Shown piece by piece: positions 1-9,709 of a stretch of 64,000 bases of DNA. Source of the DNA: Acinetobacter ursingii DSM 16037 = CIP 107286 (GTDB taxonomy: Bacteria; Pseudomonadota; Gammaproteobacteria; Pseudomonadales; Moraxellaceae); contig NZ_KB849717.1 of the NCBI RefSeq assembly GCF_000368825.1, positions 520,063 through 584,062 on the forward strand. The letters are read 5' to 3'. Every line of letters starts with the position of its first letter. Position 1 is the stretch's first letter. The notes below the pieces were generated by a model that saw only the letters and a program-made list of their open reading frames with translations, searched no databases and was not told the DNA's origin. Position numbers and translations under genes: made by a program.

Positions 1-29
1 TCACAAAAATTTATGTGATGACTGATTTA

Positions 30-238
30 TTTCTAAATGGCGTATGCCGCCATGAACTGACCCTGTGCTTCATTTGCTTTTTCAGCTTCTTTCTAAATGG
101 CGTATGCCGCCATGAACATACACCTATGTTTGCCAATGCTGCAAATGTTTTTCTAAATGGCGTATGCCGCCATGAACTATTTCTTTCCCTCAAACGCTCA
201 CTGGATGGTGTTTCTAAATGGCGTATGCCGCCATGAAC
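30..238 (-). CRISPR. Type I-F CRISPR array, four repeats visible
   Basis: Four identical 28-bp repeats lie at 30-57, 90-117, 150-177 and 211-238. They are separated by spacers of 32, 32 and 33 bp. Read on the minus strand each repeat begins GTTCATGGCGG and ends CCATTTAGAAA. It folds as a 6-bp stem ATGGCG/CGCCAT with a GCATA loop, the usual substrate shape for Cas6f, and the last eight bases would be the 5' handle of the crRNA. Bases 1-29 fit the start of another spacer, so the array probably continues beyond the window. The leader-side repeat is the one at 211-238, and no repeat is degenerate, which also suggests the leader-distal end is not in view. Confidence 0.97.
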
Positions 239-370
239 AGTAAGAATAAAGCAAAAAATAAAGTTATAACAGTGCTTTATCCCTAAAAAGTATAAAATAC
301 CCAAAGTTTTAAAGCAAAGTTATAACTTATTGATTTTATTAAGCTGTTAAAGAGTGTAAAAAATATTGGG
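239..370 (-). promoter_or_regulatory. Probable CRISPR leader
   Basis: This AT-rich stretch lies between the cas6f stop codon and the first repeat of the array as transcribed on the minus strand, where a type I-F leader should be. It has runs of A/T and two direct copies of AAAGTTATAAC at 260-270 and 316-326. Such repeated motifs could be integration-complex or IHF contacts, but that is inference. I could not fix a promoter sequence with confidence. Confidence 0.6.
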
Positions 371-964
371 TTAAAACTCAGGTACTGTGGATGTACGACT
401 TAATCCATAGCTTCCAAATTTTCCAATATTTGCTTCATCAACACGTTTTTTTCCAATAATCAAACGGAAGTTCATATCATTGGTTTGACTTTTCATATTG
501 ATATAAGGTTCAAAGGTCTCCATCAGATCCAATGCTTTAAAGTGTTCCTGTGCTTCTTCAATTGAAATTCCACGGCGTTCTGCCTGATGAACAACACGCT
601 GCTCAACCGTCAATTTTGGATTAACTTTAAAATAAGTAGCATAGCCGTTGATCTTATCCTCAGGAACTTTACGAGCAGATAAGATATGTACATAATCTTG
701 CAGCCTTGCTAACCAATGAGTTAGATTCAGTTGCTCTAATGCTTCGACTGAATCCGCAAAAATACGAATTTTATCGCCTAAATAACCCAATTTTTTCTGC
801 TGAATTAAGCGATATTTAGGAAAAGATACACCATAGGCAATCTTTCCTTGTTCATCGGCTTGTTCAGCAAAAGCAATATGGAGCTGAGTATAAACTTTTG
901 ACCAAAGCTCAAAGGATGAAAAATCAGGATTATCAATCAGTGTTAATTCAATATAATAAGTCAT
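371..964 (-). CDS. cas6f: Cas6f (Csy4) crRNA endoribonuclease
   Basis: This enzyme processes the CRISPR transcript: it cuts 3' of the repeat hairpin and stays bound as the Cascade head. I start at the ATG at 964, giving 197 aa. That start has a GGGA ribosome site and puts a histidine at residue 29, the position of the catalytic His in Pseudomonas Csy4; the upstream ATG at 997 would overlap cas5fv. An arginine-rich helix around residues 123-131 fits the hairpin-binding helix of the family. The C terminus GSYGLSRTSTVPEF is a typical Csy4 ending. It is the last gene of the leftward cas operon, 10 bp after cas5fv, and sits next to the array. Confidence 0.95.
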   Translation of the reverse strand: MTYYIELTLIDNPDFSSFELWSKVYTQLHIAFAEQADEQGKIAYGVSFPKYRLIQQKKLGYLGDKIRIFADSVEALEQLNLTHWLARLQDYVHILSARKVPEDKINGYATYFKVNPKLTVEQRVVHQAERRGISIEEAQEHFKALDLMETFEPYINMKSQTNDMNFRLIIGKKRVDEANIGKFGSYGLSRTSTVPEF

Positions 965-974
965 GATCATCCCT

Positions 975-1979
975 TTAAAGTCGTATGTTTTTAACATAAG
1001 CTAGACCTTTTTTACCAAGGTAAAAAGCCGATACACCCGCATTTTCAATCTTTTCTTCCAAATCCCTAGCCTGATCTTTAGAAATATCAAGATTTATAAT
1101 GAGTTGACCACTAGCTTTATGAAGTAGTTTTTTTACTTCACCCTCACCTTTTAAGAACTTAGAACTGATATAAGGGTTTCCCCAAACAATCTTCTGCTGC
1201 CCAGTCGTAAATCTTTCCATTAGATTTTTAGGTGTAAAACCATTATGTGAAATACCTGTTAATCCACCTCTAGACGCTCGAATAACAGTAGTATCGTACT
1301 GTTCAGTCAATCTATCTAATTTTAAATATAAAGCTGAACAGTAAAGTGGGAGAACACTGATTTTATTAGCAGATTCTTTCAGAGCGAAGTTTGGATAACG
1401 GCTCGATAAAGTTTCTGCCAAATAATTAATTTCATCACTTACAGGAACTTTAATCTTTTTAACTTCTTCTAGTCTGTCTAAAATACCGAGTGGATCAAGA
1501 ATAGAATCTTTTGCAGATGAAATTTTATTGTCTTTAATAAATTGACATAATTCATCTAAATTCATCCATAACACATCCCAGAATTCCTTTGCATAACTTA
1601 CAGTAAGCCAAGGATCACTTAACTTAATCATTCCTGTAAAAGAATTCTGATCTGTACTACCTGAGATATTTCTAAGATAAACCGTTTCCTGACTGAGAAT
1701 AGACCTATCAATAATATCTTCTTCATTTAAAACCTTTTCAATTTCCTTGAAATAATAATTTGAAGAATTTCTAACATCATAGAGTTTTCTTTGTTCTCCA
1801 ATAAGTCTATTCAAAACCCCCATTACAGTATTTTTCGTAATAGCCCTATATTTATAATTGTCTACTTTTTTATCGCCCAATGCAGTCATCGATCCAATAA
1901 AGTTTCGTTTAGTTGTATTATCTTCCCCATCTAAAAACGAGTTACGCCACGAGGAATCATATTCAATAATAATCTGCAT
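975..1979 (-). CDS. cas5fv: Cas5fv, type I-F2 Cascade subunit
   Basis: A 334-aa protein that begins MQIIIEYDSSWRNSF and ends NAGVSAFYLGKKGLAYVKNIRL-like residues, which I recognise as the Cas5fv family of the minimal I-Fv system of Shewanella putrefaciens. In that system Cas5fv caps the crRNA 5' handle, and an inserted alpha-helical domain takes over the DNA and PAM contacts of the absent large subunit Cas8f. The start is the ATG at 1979, preceded by GAGGTGA; a GTG one codon upstream is possible. It lies between cas7fv (11-bp gap) and cas6f. Assignment rests on sequence resemblance from memory and on operon position. Confidence 0.85.
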   Translation of the reverse strand: MQIIIEYDSSWRNSFLDGEDNTTKRNFIGSMTALGDKKVDNYKYRAITKNTVMGVLNRLIGEQRKLYDVRNSSNYYFKEIEKVLNEEDIIDRSILSQETVYLRNISGSTDQNSFTGMIKLSDPWLTVSYAKEFWDVLWMNLDELCQFIKDNKISSAKDSILDPLGILDRLEEVKKIKVPVSDEINYLAETLSSRYPNFALKESANKISVLPLYCSALYLKLDRLTEQYDTTVIRASRGGLTGISHNGFTPKNLMERFTTGQQKIVWGNPYISSKFLKGEGEVKKLLHKASGQLIINLDISKDQARDLEEKIENAGVSAFYLGKKGLAYVKNIRL

Positions 1980-1990
1980 CACTCACCTCA

Positions 1991-2980
1991 TTATTGCGCT
2001 TCAAAATAAACCGCATAATCCGATTGAGGTTCAGAGTTTACTTGATCGGGATGACGTTTAATCCGCATCATTTTATTGCTATCGTTATAATCTATCTCCA
2101 AAGTATCAACACACATATAACCCTTGGCTTGTTTGATCACTAATTCTTGAAGCATGCTTAAAGTTTCATTGACGAGTATATCAATCGCTATATTATCTAA
2201 TAGAATTCCAACTTCACCCTCATTAAAAATCGTACCTTTACGCACATAATTTTTATGGAAAACAGCTTTTGGTTCTTTAGTTGGATCTAAACTTTTAATA
2301 AAGTTTTGTACAGTTTCAGCAATTTTCTCACCTTCACCTTCTTTAATCAGCATCGATGCACGATCGAATTTTTTATCTAATGAAATAAATTGAAGCTGTT
2401 CAATACTGATTGAGCCATAAGCTTCATACTCTGTATCACCAAAAGTTGTTTTAGAGAAAATTGAATTTTCACCACGTTTATACGTTTTTGTACCATCTGC
2501 TTGTATAATTTCTTCACTTGAACTCGCATTAGAAAGCTGTTCAAAGTTCCCATTACCCAATTGATCAACGAAATCTGTAATCAATAGCGGACTTGTACGT
2601 TTACATTGGCTTGAAGGTACAACATAACCACGGATTAAACCTGTAACTGATGCTAAAACATCAATCAAATTTTTATCTTTGGCGTAATGTAAATCAAATG
2701 ACTGATCACGGAATAGATGATGACGTATACAGTTTTGACTAATGTACAATGGAGTTTCATCAAAATTAATATCAGATGCTTCTTTTCGATATTTATATCC
2801 TGTCTCTTCTTTGATCTTACCTGATAAGTTACTAAATCCACGCAACTTAGGTAAAGTATGATTATCAACAGTCTTACCATCATTTCCCGTCAATGATGTT
2901 GGACCATTCCAATTCACCACACCATAACCATATGCCGTGATTTTAAAGTCAACGCTTTTTATGCCAGTTACTTTAGCCAT
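1991..2980 (-). CDS. cas7fv: Cas7fv, type I-F2 Cascade backbone
   Basis: This 329-aa protein is the backbone subunit that polymerises along the crRNA spacer. The N terminus [20 protein letters not shown] and the stretch [15 protein letters not shown] (about residues 75-90) match my memory of Cas7fv from S. putrefaciens; both are Csy3-related RAMP proteins. The gene follows cas2-3 with a single base between stop and start, and its GAGG ribosome site lies in the end of cas2-3, so translation is probably coupled. In ordinary type I-F1 loci csy1 and csy2 would precede this gene; here there is no room for them. Confidence 0.9.
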   Translation of the reverse strand: MAKVTGIKSVDFKITAYGYGVVNWNGPTSLTGNDGKTVDNHTLPKLRGFSNLSGKIKEETGYKYRKEASDINFDETPLYISQNCIRHHLFRDQSFDLHYAKDKNLIDVLASVTGLIRGYVVPSSQCKRTSPLLITDFVDQLGNGNFEQLSNASSSEEIIQADGTKTYKRGENSIFSKTTFGDTEYEAYGSISIEQLQFISLDKKFDRASMLIKEGEGEKIAETVQNFIKSLDPTKEPKAVFHKNYVRKGTIFNEGEVGILLDNIAIDILVNETLSMLQELVIKQAKGYMCVDTLEIDYNDSNKMMRIKRHPDQVNSEPQSDYAVYFEAQ

Positions 2981-2981
2981 G

Positions 2982-5936
2982 TTATTTTTCCTCTTGTTCT
3001 GTTGTTAAAAAGTTTAATTTATCCAAAGATATAGAACCGATTGGCTGTTTATCTGTAATTGCGTAATAAATTGCCTCAGGATGACGAACGCCTGTTCCAC
3101 CCACTTTATTGAGATCATCTTCGATATAGCTTAGATACAAAGGAAAATCTGCATCTCTTGCATAGTTTTCCAAGACTGCACAACGAGCTTGCTGTTTTTT
3201 CTCAGGAATCCCTTTGACAGGATGGGTTGAATCAACATTGCCATGCTTTTGTGCAATAAAATTGATCAAACCTAAATCTTTGATAATATTTAAAGATTCT
3301 GTCAGATTGTCATATTCAGTTGTATCATCCACAGGTGGTGTATAAGCATATTTATTTTCAAAAATCGGCTGTTTAAAATCATTCAAATTTAAAACTGCCA
3401 ATTGCACAAAACGACTATCACCCCGTAATGAGTTTTTACTGATCTTCGACTTTCTTTCAGCCATTTTAGATTTCATCACTTTGGTGGGTTCAGTCACTTT
3501 TTTATTCATTAAATCAATGCTTTTCTTTAATGCTTTATCCATATCTTGGATAACAGCAGACCTATCATCTAACTGTACTTGCTTTTTATAAAATTCACGA
3601 TAAAGCTTATAGAGTTCAGCAAGCTTAAATACCTTTTCATTTAAACGATCTTGTAAAAAGTCATACCATGCTTTGGTTGTTTGTAAACTATTTAATTGAT
3701 TTAAAAAATAAGCCAATGAACCTTTACAACTGCCATTTTTCAAATTTTCAGTAATTGCAACTTGTAAGATATTAACCGCTTGATTTTCACCAAAACGATC
3801 TAAGCGCCCCATACGCTGTAACATATTTTCAGGTGAAGTCATTTCACTTAACATATGTTTACTTGTAATATTTAATGAAGCTTGAACAATAGGTCCACTC
3901 CTTAAAACATCATATTTTTGTGAACCTTTCTTTTTAAATGAATCAAAGACTTCATCAAACCATCTCTTTTTATCACTGCGCTTATATTTGGAGTGGAATA
4001 AGACACTATTTTCATGATCTTTCTGATAAACAAAGCCAAGTTGTGCTGTTTGTGCTGTATTGGAAATAATAAAAGTTTGATCTGAGTAAGTTTTATAAAA
4101 TGGGTTTCCCTCAATCACAGATTCATCATATTCAATAAAATCAATTTTATAATGACTTTGATTAAAGGATGACATTTCAACCACATCATCTTCATGCACA
4201 TTTAAAATGTTTTCCAAATAATAGTAATGTGGCGTTGCAGATACCAGTAAGGTATTTTTTTCATATTGTTTACGCATGTTCTTATTGGCAATCAACTCTG
4301 CAAATAGTAGATTAAAAATCTCCATTCCAATATATTCATGGTATTCATCAAATACCACATGTGCATCCATAAAAGGTAATAGACTATTCACATTGGTATG
4401 CGTGACAATTGAACCTAAAATTTGGTCAATTGTGGTGACAACGACATCACCTGAAAAAGGTTCTGGCTCTTTTTTAATTTTTCCATTTTCATTTATGTAT
4501 TTAAATTCGCCTGTCAAAATTTCAACTTTTGCATCAGGTAAATAATCCTGTGTTAATTCCTCAAAAATTCCTTGGCAGACTTGCACACGTGGGCAAACCC
4601 AAATAATTTTCTTAGCATCTTTAAGTCTTGCCCATTCCAAAGCAATTTTAGTTTTACCACATCCCGCAGGACCTGCAAGCACAGCAATATCTTTTAAATC
4701 TGCCAGTTGCCTTGCAACTTCATTTTGCTTTTGTGTACGTTCACTATCAGGAAATTTTGTTGAGGCATTTTTTAAGTGAACCGATAAATCAGATAAAATT
4801 TCTTGATCATCTAACAATTCATCTAAGCGTTTTTCAACAATATAATCCATTAAATCTTGGGCTGTCTGCTTTGATACAATTCGGTCTGCACTAATCACAC
4901 AAGCACGTAATAAATTATGCTGTGCATTGTTATCTATTTTATTTCTGAGTTGAGAAGTTTCATCGTTATTGCTGTATAGCTTAAACTCAGGGAATTCCTT
5001 ACCTTTATAAATATAGTTAAAGTCTTCCAATTGATCCGCAAAAGATTCTATTTCCCAATTTAAATTTTTCTCAATAACATCAATATCTTCATAATGTTTA
5101 GCGACTGAATTTATTCGCTTGAGTAATGATGTTGTTTGTTTAATGATATTTTCAAATTGTTCATTCGAAATATTCTTAGCCAAAAAATCATATGCTTTAT
5201 GTACACCTGAAAACTCATCATTAGAACGATATGGTTTCGCATGATGCCAATAGATCACATGCTGTAAACACTCTTTTTGCCTATTGTTCAATCCTTTGCA
5301 TTGTTTTTCAAAAAAGTTAAACAATATCAATGAAATTTCATTATGACGAGGATGTTTTTCAAAGGTGAATTTTACATCAATATGCTGACCATCTTCTTCA
5401 GGATCTTTTTGCTTACCTTTTTTCACCCAATCCTGAAAATGAGGATCTAACTTACCTAAGTCATGTAAACAACCTGCTAGAAATGCAACTTTAGAGAGGT
5501 TTTCATATTCATTATTATCGACGACTTTTTTAAACAATTGCTGTGCTAAATAACCAATTGCAAATGAATGCTCTGCTAAAGGTTGTAATTGAGTATTTGC
5601 ATAAAACTCATCTTTCTTCGCTTTCATTGTCATTACATCCATAAATACTTCTTTTTGTGTACTATTCACAGGCACAATCCCCTGTATATTAAACTTATTC
5701 CGATTTCCAACGACCCATAGCAACTCACTTCTACGACGACCACGAATCCAGTGGCAACTGACTGCCGTACTTTTAGTGACAGTCTTTCTCAACAATTTTT
5801 TAACAGCAATCAAACCATCTTCCGTAATGACTGTTTGCCATGTGTTATCCCCAATACGATCAGCAAATGCATCTAACACACGACGAGTTCGAGGAATCGC
5901 TTTCTTTTCGCATTGGGAAATAAAGGTGACAATCAT
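2982..5936 (-). CDS. cas2-3: Cas2-Cas3 fusion, nuclease-helicase
   Basis: A fusion typical of type I-F, 984 aa. Residues 1-90 are the Cas2 part ([20 protein letters not shown]), needed with Cas1 for spacer integration. The HD nuclease follows, with H123 and H158-D159 (CLHDLGK) and HH at 231-232. The superfamily 2 helicase has Walker A GPAGCGKT at 422-429, DEYH at 530-533 and a motif [13 protein letters not shown] near 745. It degrades target DNA after Cascade recruits it. I start at the ATG at 5936, which overlaps the cas1 stop as ATGA; a longer start at 5969 would run into cas1. All motifs look intact. Confidence 0.97.
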   Translation of the reverse strand: MIVTFISQCEKKAIPRTRRVLDAFADRIGDNTWQTVITEDGLIAVKKLLRKTVTKSTAVSCHWIRGRRRSELLWVVGNRNKFNIQGIVPVNSTQKEVFMDVMTMKAKKDEFYANTQLQPLAEHSFAIGYLAQQLFKKVVDNNEYENLSKVAFLAGCLHDLGKLDPHFQDWVKKGKQKDPEEDGQHIDVKFTFEKHPRHNEISLILFNFFEKQCKGLNNRQKECLQHVIYWHHAKPYRSNDEFSGVHKAYDFLAKNISNEQFENIIKQTTSLLKRINSVAKHYEDIDVIEKNLNWEIESFADQLEDFNYIYKGKEFPEFKLYSNNDETSQLRNKIDNNAQHNLLRACVISADRIVSKQTAQDLMDYIVEKRLDELLDDQEILSDLSVHLKNASTKFPDSERTQKQNEVARQLADLKDIAVLAGPAGCGKTKIALEWARLKDAKKIIWVCPRVQVCQGIFEELTQDYLPDAKVEILTGEFKYINENGKIKKEPEPFSGDVVVTTIDQILGSIVTHTNVNSLLPFMDAHVVFDEYHEYIGMEIFNLLFAELIANKNMRKQYEKNTLLVSATPHYYYLENILNVHEDDVVEMSSFNQSHYKIDFIEYDESVIEGNPFYKTYSDQTFIISNTAQTAQLGFVYQKDHENSVLFHSKYKRSDKKRWFDEVFDSFKKKGSQKYDVLRSGPIVQASLNITSKHMLSEMTSPENMLQRMGRLDRFGENQAVNILQVAITENLKNGSCKGSLAYFLNQLNSLQTTKAWYDFLQDRLNEKVFKLAELYKLYREFYKKQVQLDDRSAVIQDMDKALKKSIDLMNKKVTEPTKVMKSKMAERKSKISKNSLRGDSRFVQLAVLNLNDFKQPIFENKYAYTPPVDDTTEYDNLTESLNIIKDLGLINFIAQKHGNVDSTHPVKGIPEKKQQARCAVLENYARDADFPLYLSYIEDDLNKVGGTGVRHPEAIYYAITDKQPIGSISLDKLNFLTTEQEEK

Positions 5937-6907
5937 AATTCGCTCTCCAAATTTGGAAAGTTTCGACACGCCTGTAATTTCACCTGTTCAAACATCCAGT
6001 CCAGACACCGATATTCTGTAAATTTCTGCAAAAGCTGCTGACGAAACTCCTGCTCAGACATCCCCTCTTTTGCACAAATAAAAGCCCACGGTAAAACCAC
6101 TGCATCCTTTATTAAATCAGCCACATCAAACACTAATGCACCACGACGGGTTTTGCCATGCATGACTGCAAAACTGTGTGAAATACCTAATACCCAAAGT
6201 GTGGTTGCTGCCAGTCCATAAGCCAGATAATTGCCATGATTCAAAAAGTCATTCGCTAAATCCCCTTGTTCAGGATTTCGTTCAAAACTGAGTTTGCAAC
6301 GCGTCGCTGCGATTTTATAAAGTTGCTTGGTCGTCTGCGCTTCAGCAAGCAACAAATCACCGACTTTGCTTTGATGTGGAATTTTCTTTTCAAAACTAGT
6401 TAAAGCTTGTTCGATATCTGCATCATCAAGATAGAAGCCCTCATCTTTGAGGTCTTTGTCTTTTGCCCAGATTCTGCGGATAAACTCGATACGGGCTATT
6501 TGAAAAGCTTTTGCCACTTCCAAACGTTTAGCATCGTCAAACCAAAAACTCATCCAGCCTTGCATGTACTCCGTGGGTCGATATTCACTTTGTGGCATCA
6601 TCCATTCAATTTCAGATCCCATAAACAGTGGCGTCCCACCTCCACCTGTAAACCCCACCAATACCCCTGCACTGGCAAGCATTCGCATGGCTGCTTGGGT
6701 AATCGATGTCCCCGTTCCTAATAAAATTACTGTGGTATTGGCAATCGGAATATTCCAGTATTGGTTTTCGTTTTTGGCCTCAGTTAAATATAAAACGCGA
6801 CCATCTTTTTGCATGACTCTGCAATGTTCAAGATAATAAAGATTGGCTCGCTTAGAATGTAATATCGCTTTTAAGTCTGATGGTGAAAGTTGTTCCATTT
6901 TTATCAT
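5933..6907 (-). CDS. cas1: Cas1 integrase, type I-F
   Basis: First gene of the leftward cas operon, 324 aa. Cas1 with the Cas2 part of Cas2-3 inserts new spacers at the leader end of the array. The family's metal ligands are visible: Glu in LLLAEAQTTK, His in LNHGNYLAYG and Asp in FDVADLIKD. A second in-frame ATG at 6898 is also possible; neither start has a strong ribosome site. The stop overlaps the cas2-3 start by four bases. Having an intact cas1 argues that the locus can still adapt and separates it from transposon-borne type I-F3 systems, which usually lack adaptation genes. Confidence 0.96.
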   Translation of the reverse strand: MIKMEQLSPSDLKAILHSKRANLYYLEHCRVMQKDGRVLYLTEAKNENQYWNIPIANTTVILLGTGTSITQAAMRMLASAGVLVGFTGGGGTPLFMGSEIEWMMPQSEYRPTEYMQGWMSFWFDDAKRLEVAKAFQIARIEFIRRIWAKDKDLKDEGFYLDDADIEQALTSFEKKIPHQSKVGDLLLAEAQTTKQLYKIAATRCKLSFERNPEQGDLANDFLNHGNYLAYGLAATTLWVLGISHSFAVMHGKTRRGALVFDVADLIKDAVVLPWAFICAKEGMSEQEFRQQLLQKFTEYRCLDWMFEQVKLQACRNFPNLESEL

Positions 6908-7468
6908 CGTATTGCTTTGATGTTATTAACTAAATTAACATACGTCCGTTTTTGTTTTACATCATTTTTTCTGTTAAACGTCATAAAATGTCGTGTATAT
7001 TTATCCTTTAAGACAAAAATTATTTTAATTTTCGATTATCACTATTCGCTTTAAATCAATCATAAAATCACTTTCATATTGATCAAATTCTCTTTGTCCC
7101 ACAGATATCAGTTTAGAATAAATTTTATTATTACAGATCGATCTAACGGGTAATTCAATCAAGCAATACCGCCATCAATCTCTAATTTTTATAATGATAA
7201 ATGAATAAAGTAAGATGATTAGATCAAGCTGTATTAGTACAATATTTTGAACGTTTTATGATTTTTTAATCATTTTAATTTCAAATCTTTCAAAGTCTTT
7301 TTATGATTTTCACTAATTTATCAATAAATTTAAGCAAATTTTCAGAAAAACTTGAGTTAAAAACTCAAGTTTTCTCTATATAACAGTAAAAGATTGTTAT
7401 GATCTATCTGACATATAAACAATGATGATTTCTTTTTTAACACCATTTTGTTCTTTGGACACATTTTC
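6908..7468. other. AT-rich intergenic region between cas1 and kefC
   Basis: About 560 bp of very AT-rich DNA separates the divergent cas1 and antiporter genes and must hold both promoters. I find no convincing ORF. It contains a small inverted repeat ATGATT-TTTT-AATCAT at 7258-7273 and a terminator-like hairpin at 7347-7373. I cannot place promoter boxes reliably in this base composition. Confidence 0.5.
7347..7376 (+). terminator. Orphan terminator-like hairpin upstream of kefC
   Basis: An 11-bp perfect stem AAAACTTGAGT / ACTCAAGTTTT with a TAAAA loop is followed by TTTTC on the plus strand. No annotated gene ends just before it. It could end a short unannotated RNA, act in the kefC 5' leader, or be a relic of a lost gene. 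Confidence 0.4.
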
Positions 7469-9301
7469 ATGGCAGCAGAAGCACATTCTCTAGGACTACT
7501 CAGCCCTGTTATTTTACTGGCTGCGGCTGTGATCGCAGTCCCAATTTTTAAACGCTTAGGGCTTGGATCAGTCCTTGGTTATCTTATTGCAGGCTTAATT
7601 ATTGGTCCATTTGGTTTTGCGTTTATCCATGATCCCGCTTCTATTTTACATATCGCTGAACTCGGCATTGTCATGTATCTCTTTATCATTGGGATGGAGA
7701 TGCAGCCTTCTCATTTATGGAATATGCGACGTGATATTTTTGGTCTAGGCACACTACAAATTACGTTTTGTACAATAGGACTCACTGCAATTGGTTTACT
7801 GTATGGTTTTGCATGGCAAATTGCCTTTATTGGTGCGGCAGGTTTTGTTCTCACTTCAACGGCCATCGTGATGCAAATTTTGGGAGATCGTGGTGATTTA
7901 AGTCAGCCCAATGGCCAAAAAATTGTCGCTATTTTATTGTTTGAAGATCTACTGATTGTGCCATTGCTCGCCATTGTTGCCTTTATGTCTCCGAATCAAG
8001 TGGTTGAAAGTACACCAGATCGTTTAAAAGATATCGGGATTGCACTGGTAGCTATCGCAGGTCTCATTGCGGCTGGCTGTTGGCTGCTCAATCCATTATT
8101 TAAAGTTCTGGCGGCTGCCAAAGCGCGTGAAGTCATGACAGCCGCAGCATTGTTGGTCGTTTTAGGCGCAGCATTACTCATGCAAGTTAGTGGTTTGTCT
8201 ATGGCAATGGGCGCATTCCTTGCAGGTGTTTTACTCTCTCAATCGACTTTTCGTCATCAGATTGAAGCTGATATTGAACCATTTCGCGGTATTTTATTAG
8301 GTCTATTTTTCCTTAGTGTAGGAATGTCACTTAATCTATCGGTTGTACAAAATAACTGGCTCCTTATTCTCAGTAGCGTCATTGCGTTGATGTTCACCAA
8401 AGCTGTCCTCATTTATTTTGTCGCGCGTCTCACGAAAAGTAGTCATGCAGTTGCTCTAGATCGTGCGGTACTGATGGCACAAGGGGGTGAGTTTGCATTT
8501 GTGCTTTTTACAGCCGCCGCAAGTGCGCAAGTGATTGATGAAACGATCAAATCCAATCTCACGGCGATTGTGGTTTTGTCCATGATTTTTACCCCCCTGC
8601 TTGGTATTTTGGCCAAACGTTTCATCAGTCCAAAGAGTTCTGCCTCTCTTGACCATATCGAAGTCGCCAATAATTTACATGGACGTGTACTACTCATCGG
8701 ATTTGGACGTTTTGGGCAAGTTGCCAGTCAGCTTTTACTGGCGCGTGGCGTGGATGTCACATTGATCGACACTGATATCAACATGATTCAAAATGCCACA
8801 AAATTTGGTTTCAAAATTTATTATGGTGATGGGACTCGTTTAGATATTTTGCATGCATCTGGAGCCGCAAATGCTCAGGCAATTATGGTATGTGTGGATG
8901 ATAAAGAAACGACCAACCGTATCGTTGAATTAGTCAAACATGAATTTCCACTGGCCAAATTGTTAGTGCGCTCTTATGACCGTGAACATTCATTATCATT
9001 GGTCAAAAAAGATGTCGATTACCAAATTCGTGAAACCTTTGAATCAGCATTGCTGTTTGGCGGTGCCACACTTGATGCTTTGGGAGTAGAGAGTAGTGAA
9101 ATCCACGCGATCACCAAAGAAATACGAGAATTGGATAAAGAGCGTTTTGAAACTGAAATTGCAGCGGATGACATAGATGCAGGTATAGGTTTTCAATTTT
9201 CAAACACTGAACATCAACCTCGTCCAACTTCACCACTGATCAAACCTAAAACCCACAGTCAAATTTTAAATGATTCAGATAAGTCGGCTATGAAACAATA
9301 A
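7469..9301 (+). CDS. Monovalent cation:proton antiporter, KefB/KefC type
   Basis: A 610-aa inner-membrane protein of the CPA2 family. The first ~380 residues are a Na+/H+ exchanger domain with about 12 hydrophobic segments, for example the GYLIAGLIIGPFGF segment. A TrkA-N (RCK) domain follows with the Rossmann motif GFGRFG near residue 410. The likely role is potassium or sodium efflux in exchange for protons, gated by nucleotide or glutathione adducts as in Kef systems; substrate is not deducible here. I prefer the ATG at 7469; a TTG at 7448 is in frame. No KefF/KefG ancillary gene is adjacent. Confidence 0.9.
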   Translation: MAAEAHSLGLLSPVILLAAAVIAVPIFKRLGLGSVLGYLIAGLIIGPFGFAFIHDPASILHIAELGIVMYLFIIGMEMQPSHLWNMRRDIFGLGTLQITFCTIGLTAIGLLYGFAWQIAFIGAAGFVLTSTAIVMQILGDRGDLSQPNGQKIVAILLFEDLLIVPLLAIVAFMSPNQVVESTPDRLKDIGIALVAIAGLIAAGCWLLNPLFKVLAAAKAREVMTAAALLVVLGAALLMQVSGLSMAMGAFLAGVLLSQSTFRHQIEADIEPFRGILLGLFFLSVGMSLNLSVVQNNWLLILSSVIALMFTKAVLIYFVARLTKSSHAVALDRAVLMAQGGEFAFVLFTAAASAQVIDETIKSNLTAIVVLSMIFTPLLGILAKRFISPKSSASLDHIEVANNLHGRVLLIGFGRFGQVASQLLLARGVDVTLIDTDINMIQNATKFGFKIYYGDGTRLDILHASGAANAQAIMVCVDDKETTNRIVELVKHEFPLAKLLVRSYDREHSLSLVKKDVDYQIRETFESALLFGGATLDALGVESSEIHAITKEIRELDKERFETEIAADDIDAGIGFQFSNTEHQPRPTSPLIKPKTHSQILNDSDKSAMKQ

Positions 9302-9335
9302 CTGAATCTTTATATCCTTCTTTTCCGCAAATATG

Positions 9336-9372
9336 AATAAAACCGAGTTAGACATGATTCGGTTTTATTTTT
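9336..9372. terminator. Bidirectional terminator between convergent genes
   Basis: Arms AATAAAACCGA (9336-9346) and TCGGTTTTATT (9359-9369) are perfectly complementary with a 12-base loop, with T tracts on both strands. It ends the antiporter gene and overlaps the last codons of the convergent small gene at 9365-9709. Confidence 0.85.
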
Positions 9373-9709
9373 TTATTGTTAAAAGACTATCAGCTGGTGT
9401 GACGACTGCTCTTTTCTGTTGTCTTTGATACAAGCAAAGTTCACGTCCTTTTTGATTCTTCATATGTTTCTGCGGATAATTTCCTTCTAGGACTACAGCC
9501 GAATAACCCACACGATCATCAAATAACATAATATCGCTGACTGCTTTTACATTTTTTAAGGTACTGGCTTTCGCACATGCAGTTTTAATCGCCTGATCGT
9601 GCTGTTTCCATGCCTGATCTGAACTTGCATGCGTTATTCCTGCAACAACACTACATACAATTAATGATAATTTAAAAAAAATTGACGCCTTATCTTTACA
9701 GTATTTCAT
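9365..9709 (-). CDS. Small secreted protein of unknown function
   Basis: A 114-aa protein with a clear signal peptide: a lysine-rich start, a hydrophobic core (FFKLSLIVCSVVAGI) and a likely cleavage after THA. The mature part is basic and has two cysteines (in KTACAKAS and GRELCLYQ) that could form a disulfide in the periplasm. I do not recognise a family. The stop codon lies inside the shared terminator. It stands alone, convergent with the antiporter gene. Confidence 0.75.
   Translation of the reverse strand: MKYCKDKASIFFKLSLIVCSVVAGITHASSDQAWKQHDQAIKTACAKASTLKNVKAVSDIMLFDDRVGYSAVVLEGNYPQKHMKNQKGRELCLYQRQQKRAVVTPADSLLTIKK

Noticed and set aside
11-304. Two open frames of 97 and 73 codons across the first 300 bases
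   Set aside because: They are translations of the CRISPR repeats; the repeated SWRHTPFR and LNGVCRHE blocks follow the repeat unit exactly.
1991-2980. Lost or frameshifted cas8f between cas2-3 and cas7
   Set aside because: Only one base separates the two genes and their reading frames are intact, so the locus is I-F2 by design.
371-6907. Type I-F3 transposon-associated CRISPR system
   Set aside because: cas1 and an intact cas2-3 are present, and no tniQ or Tn7-like tns genes are seen.
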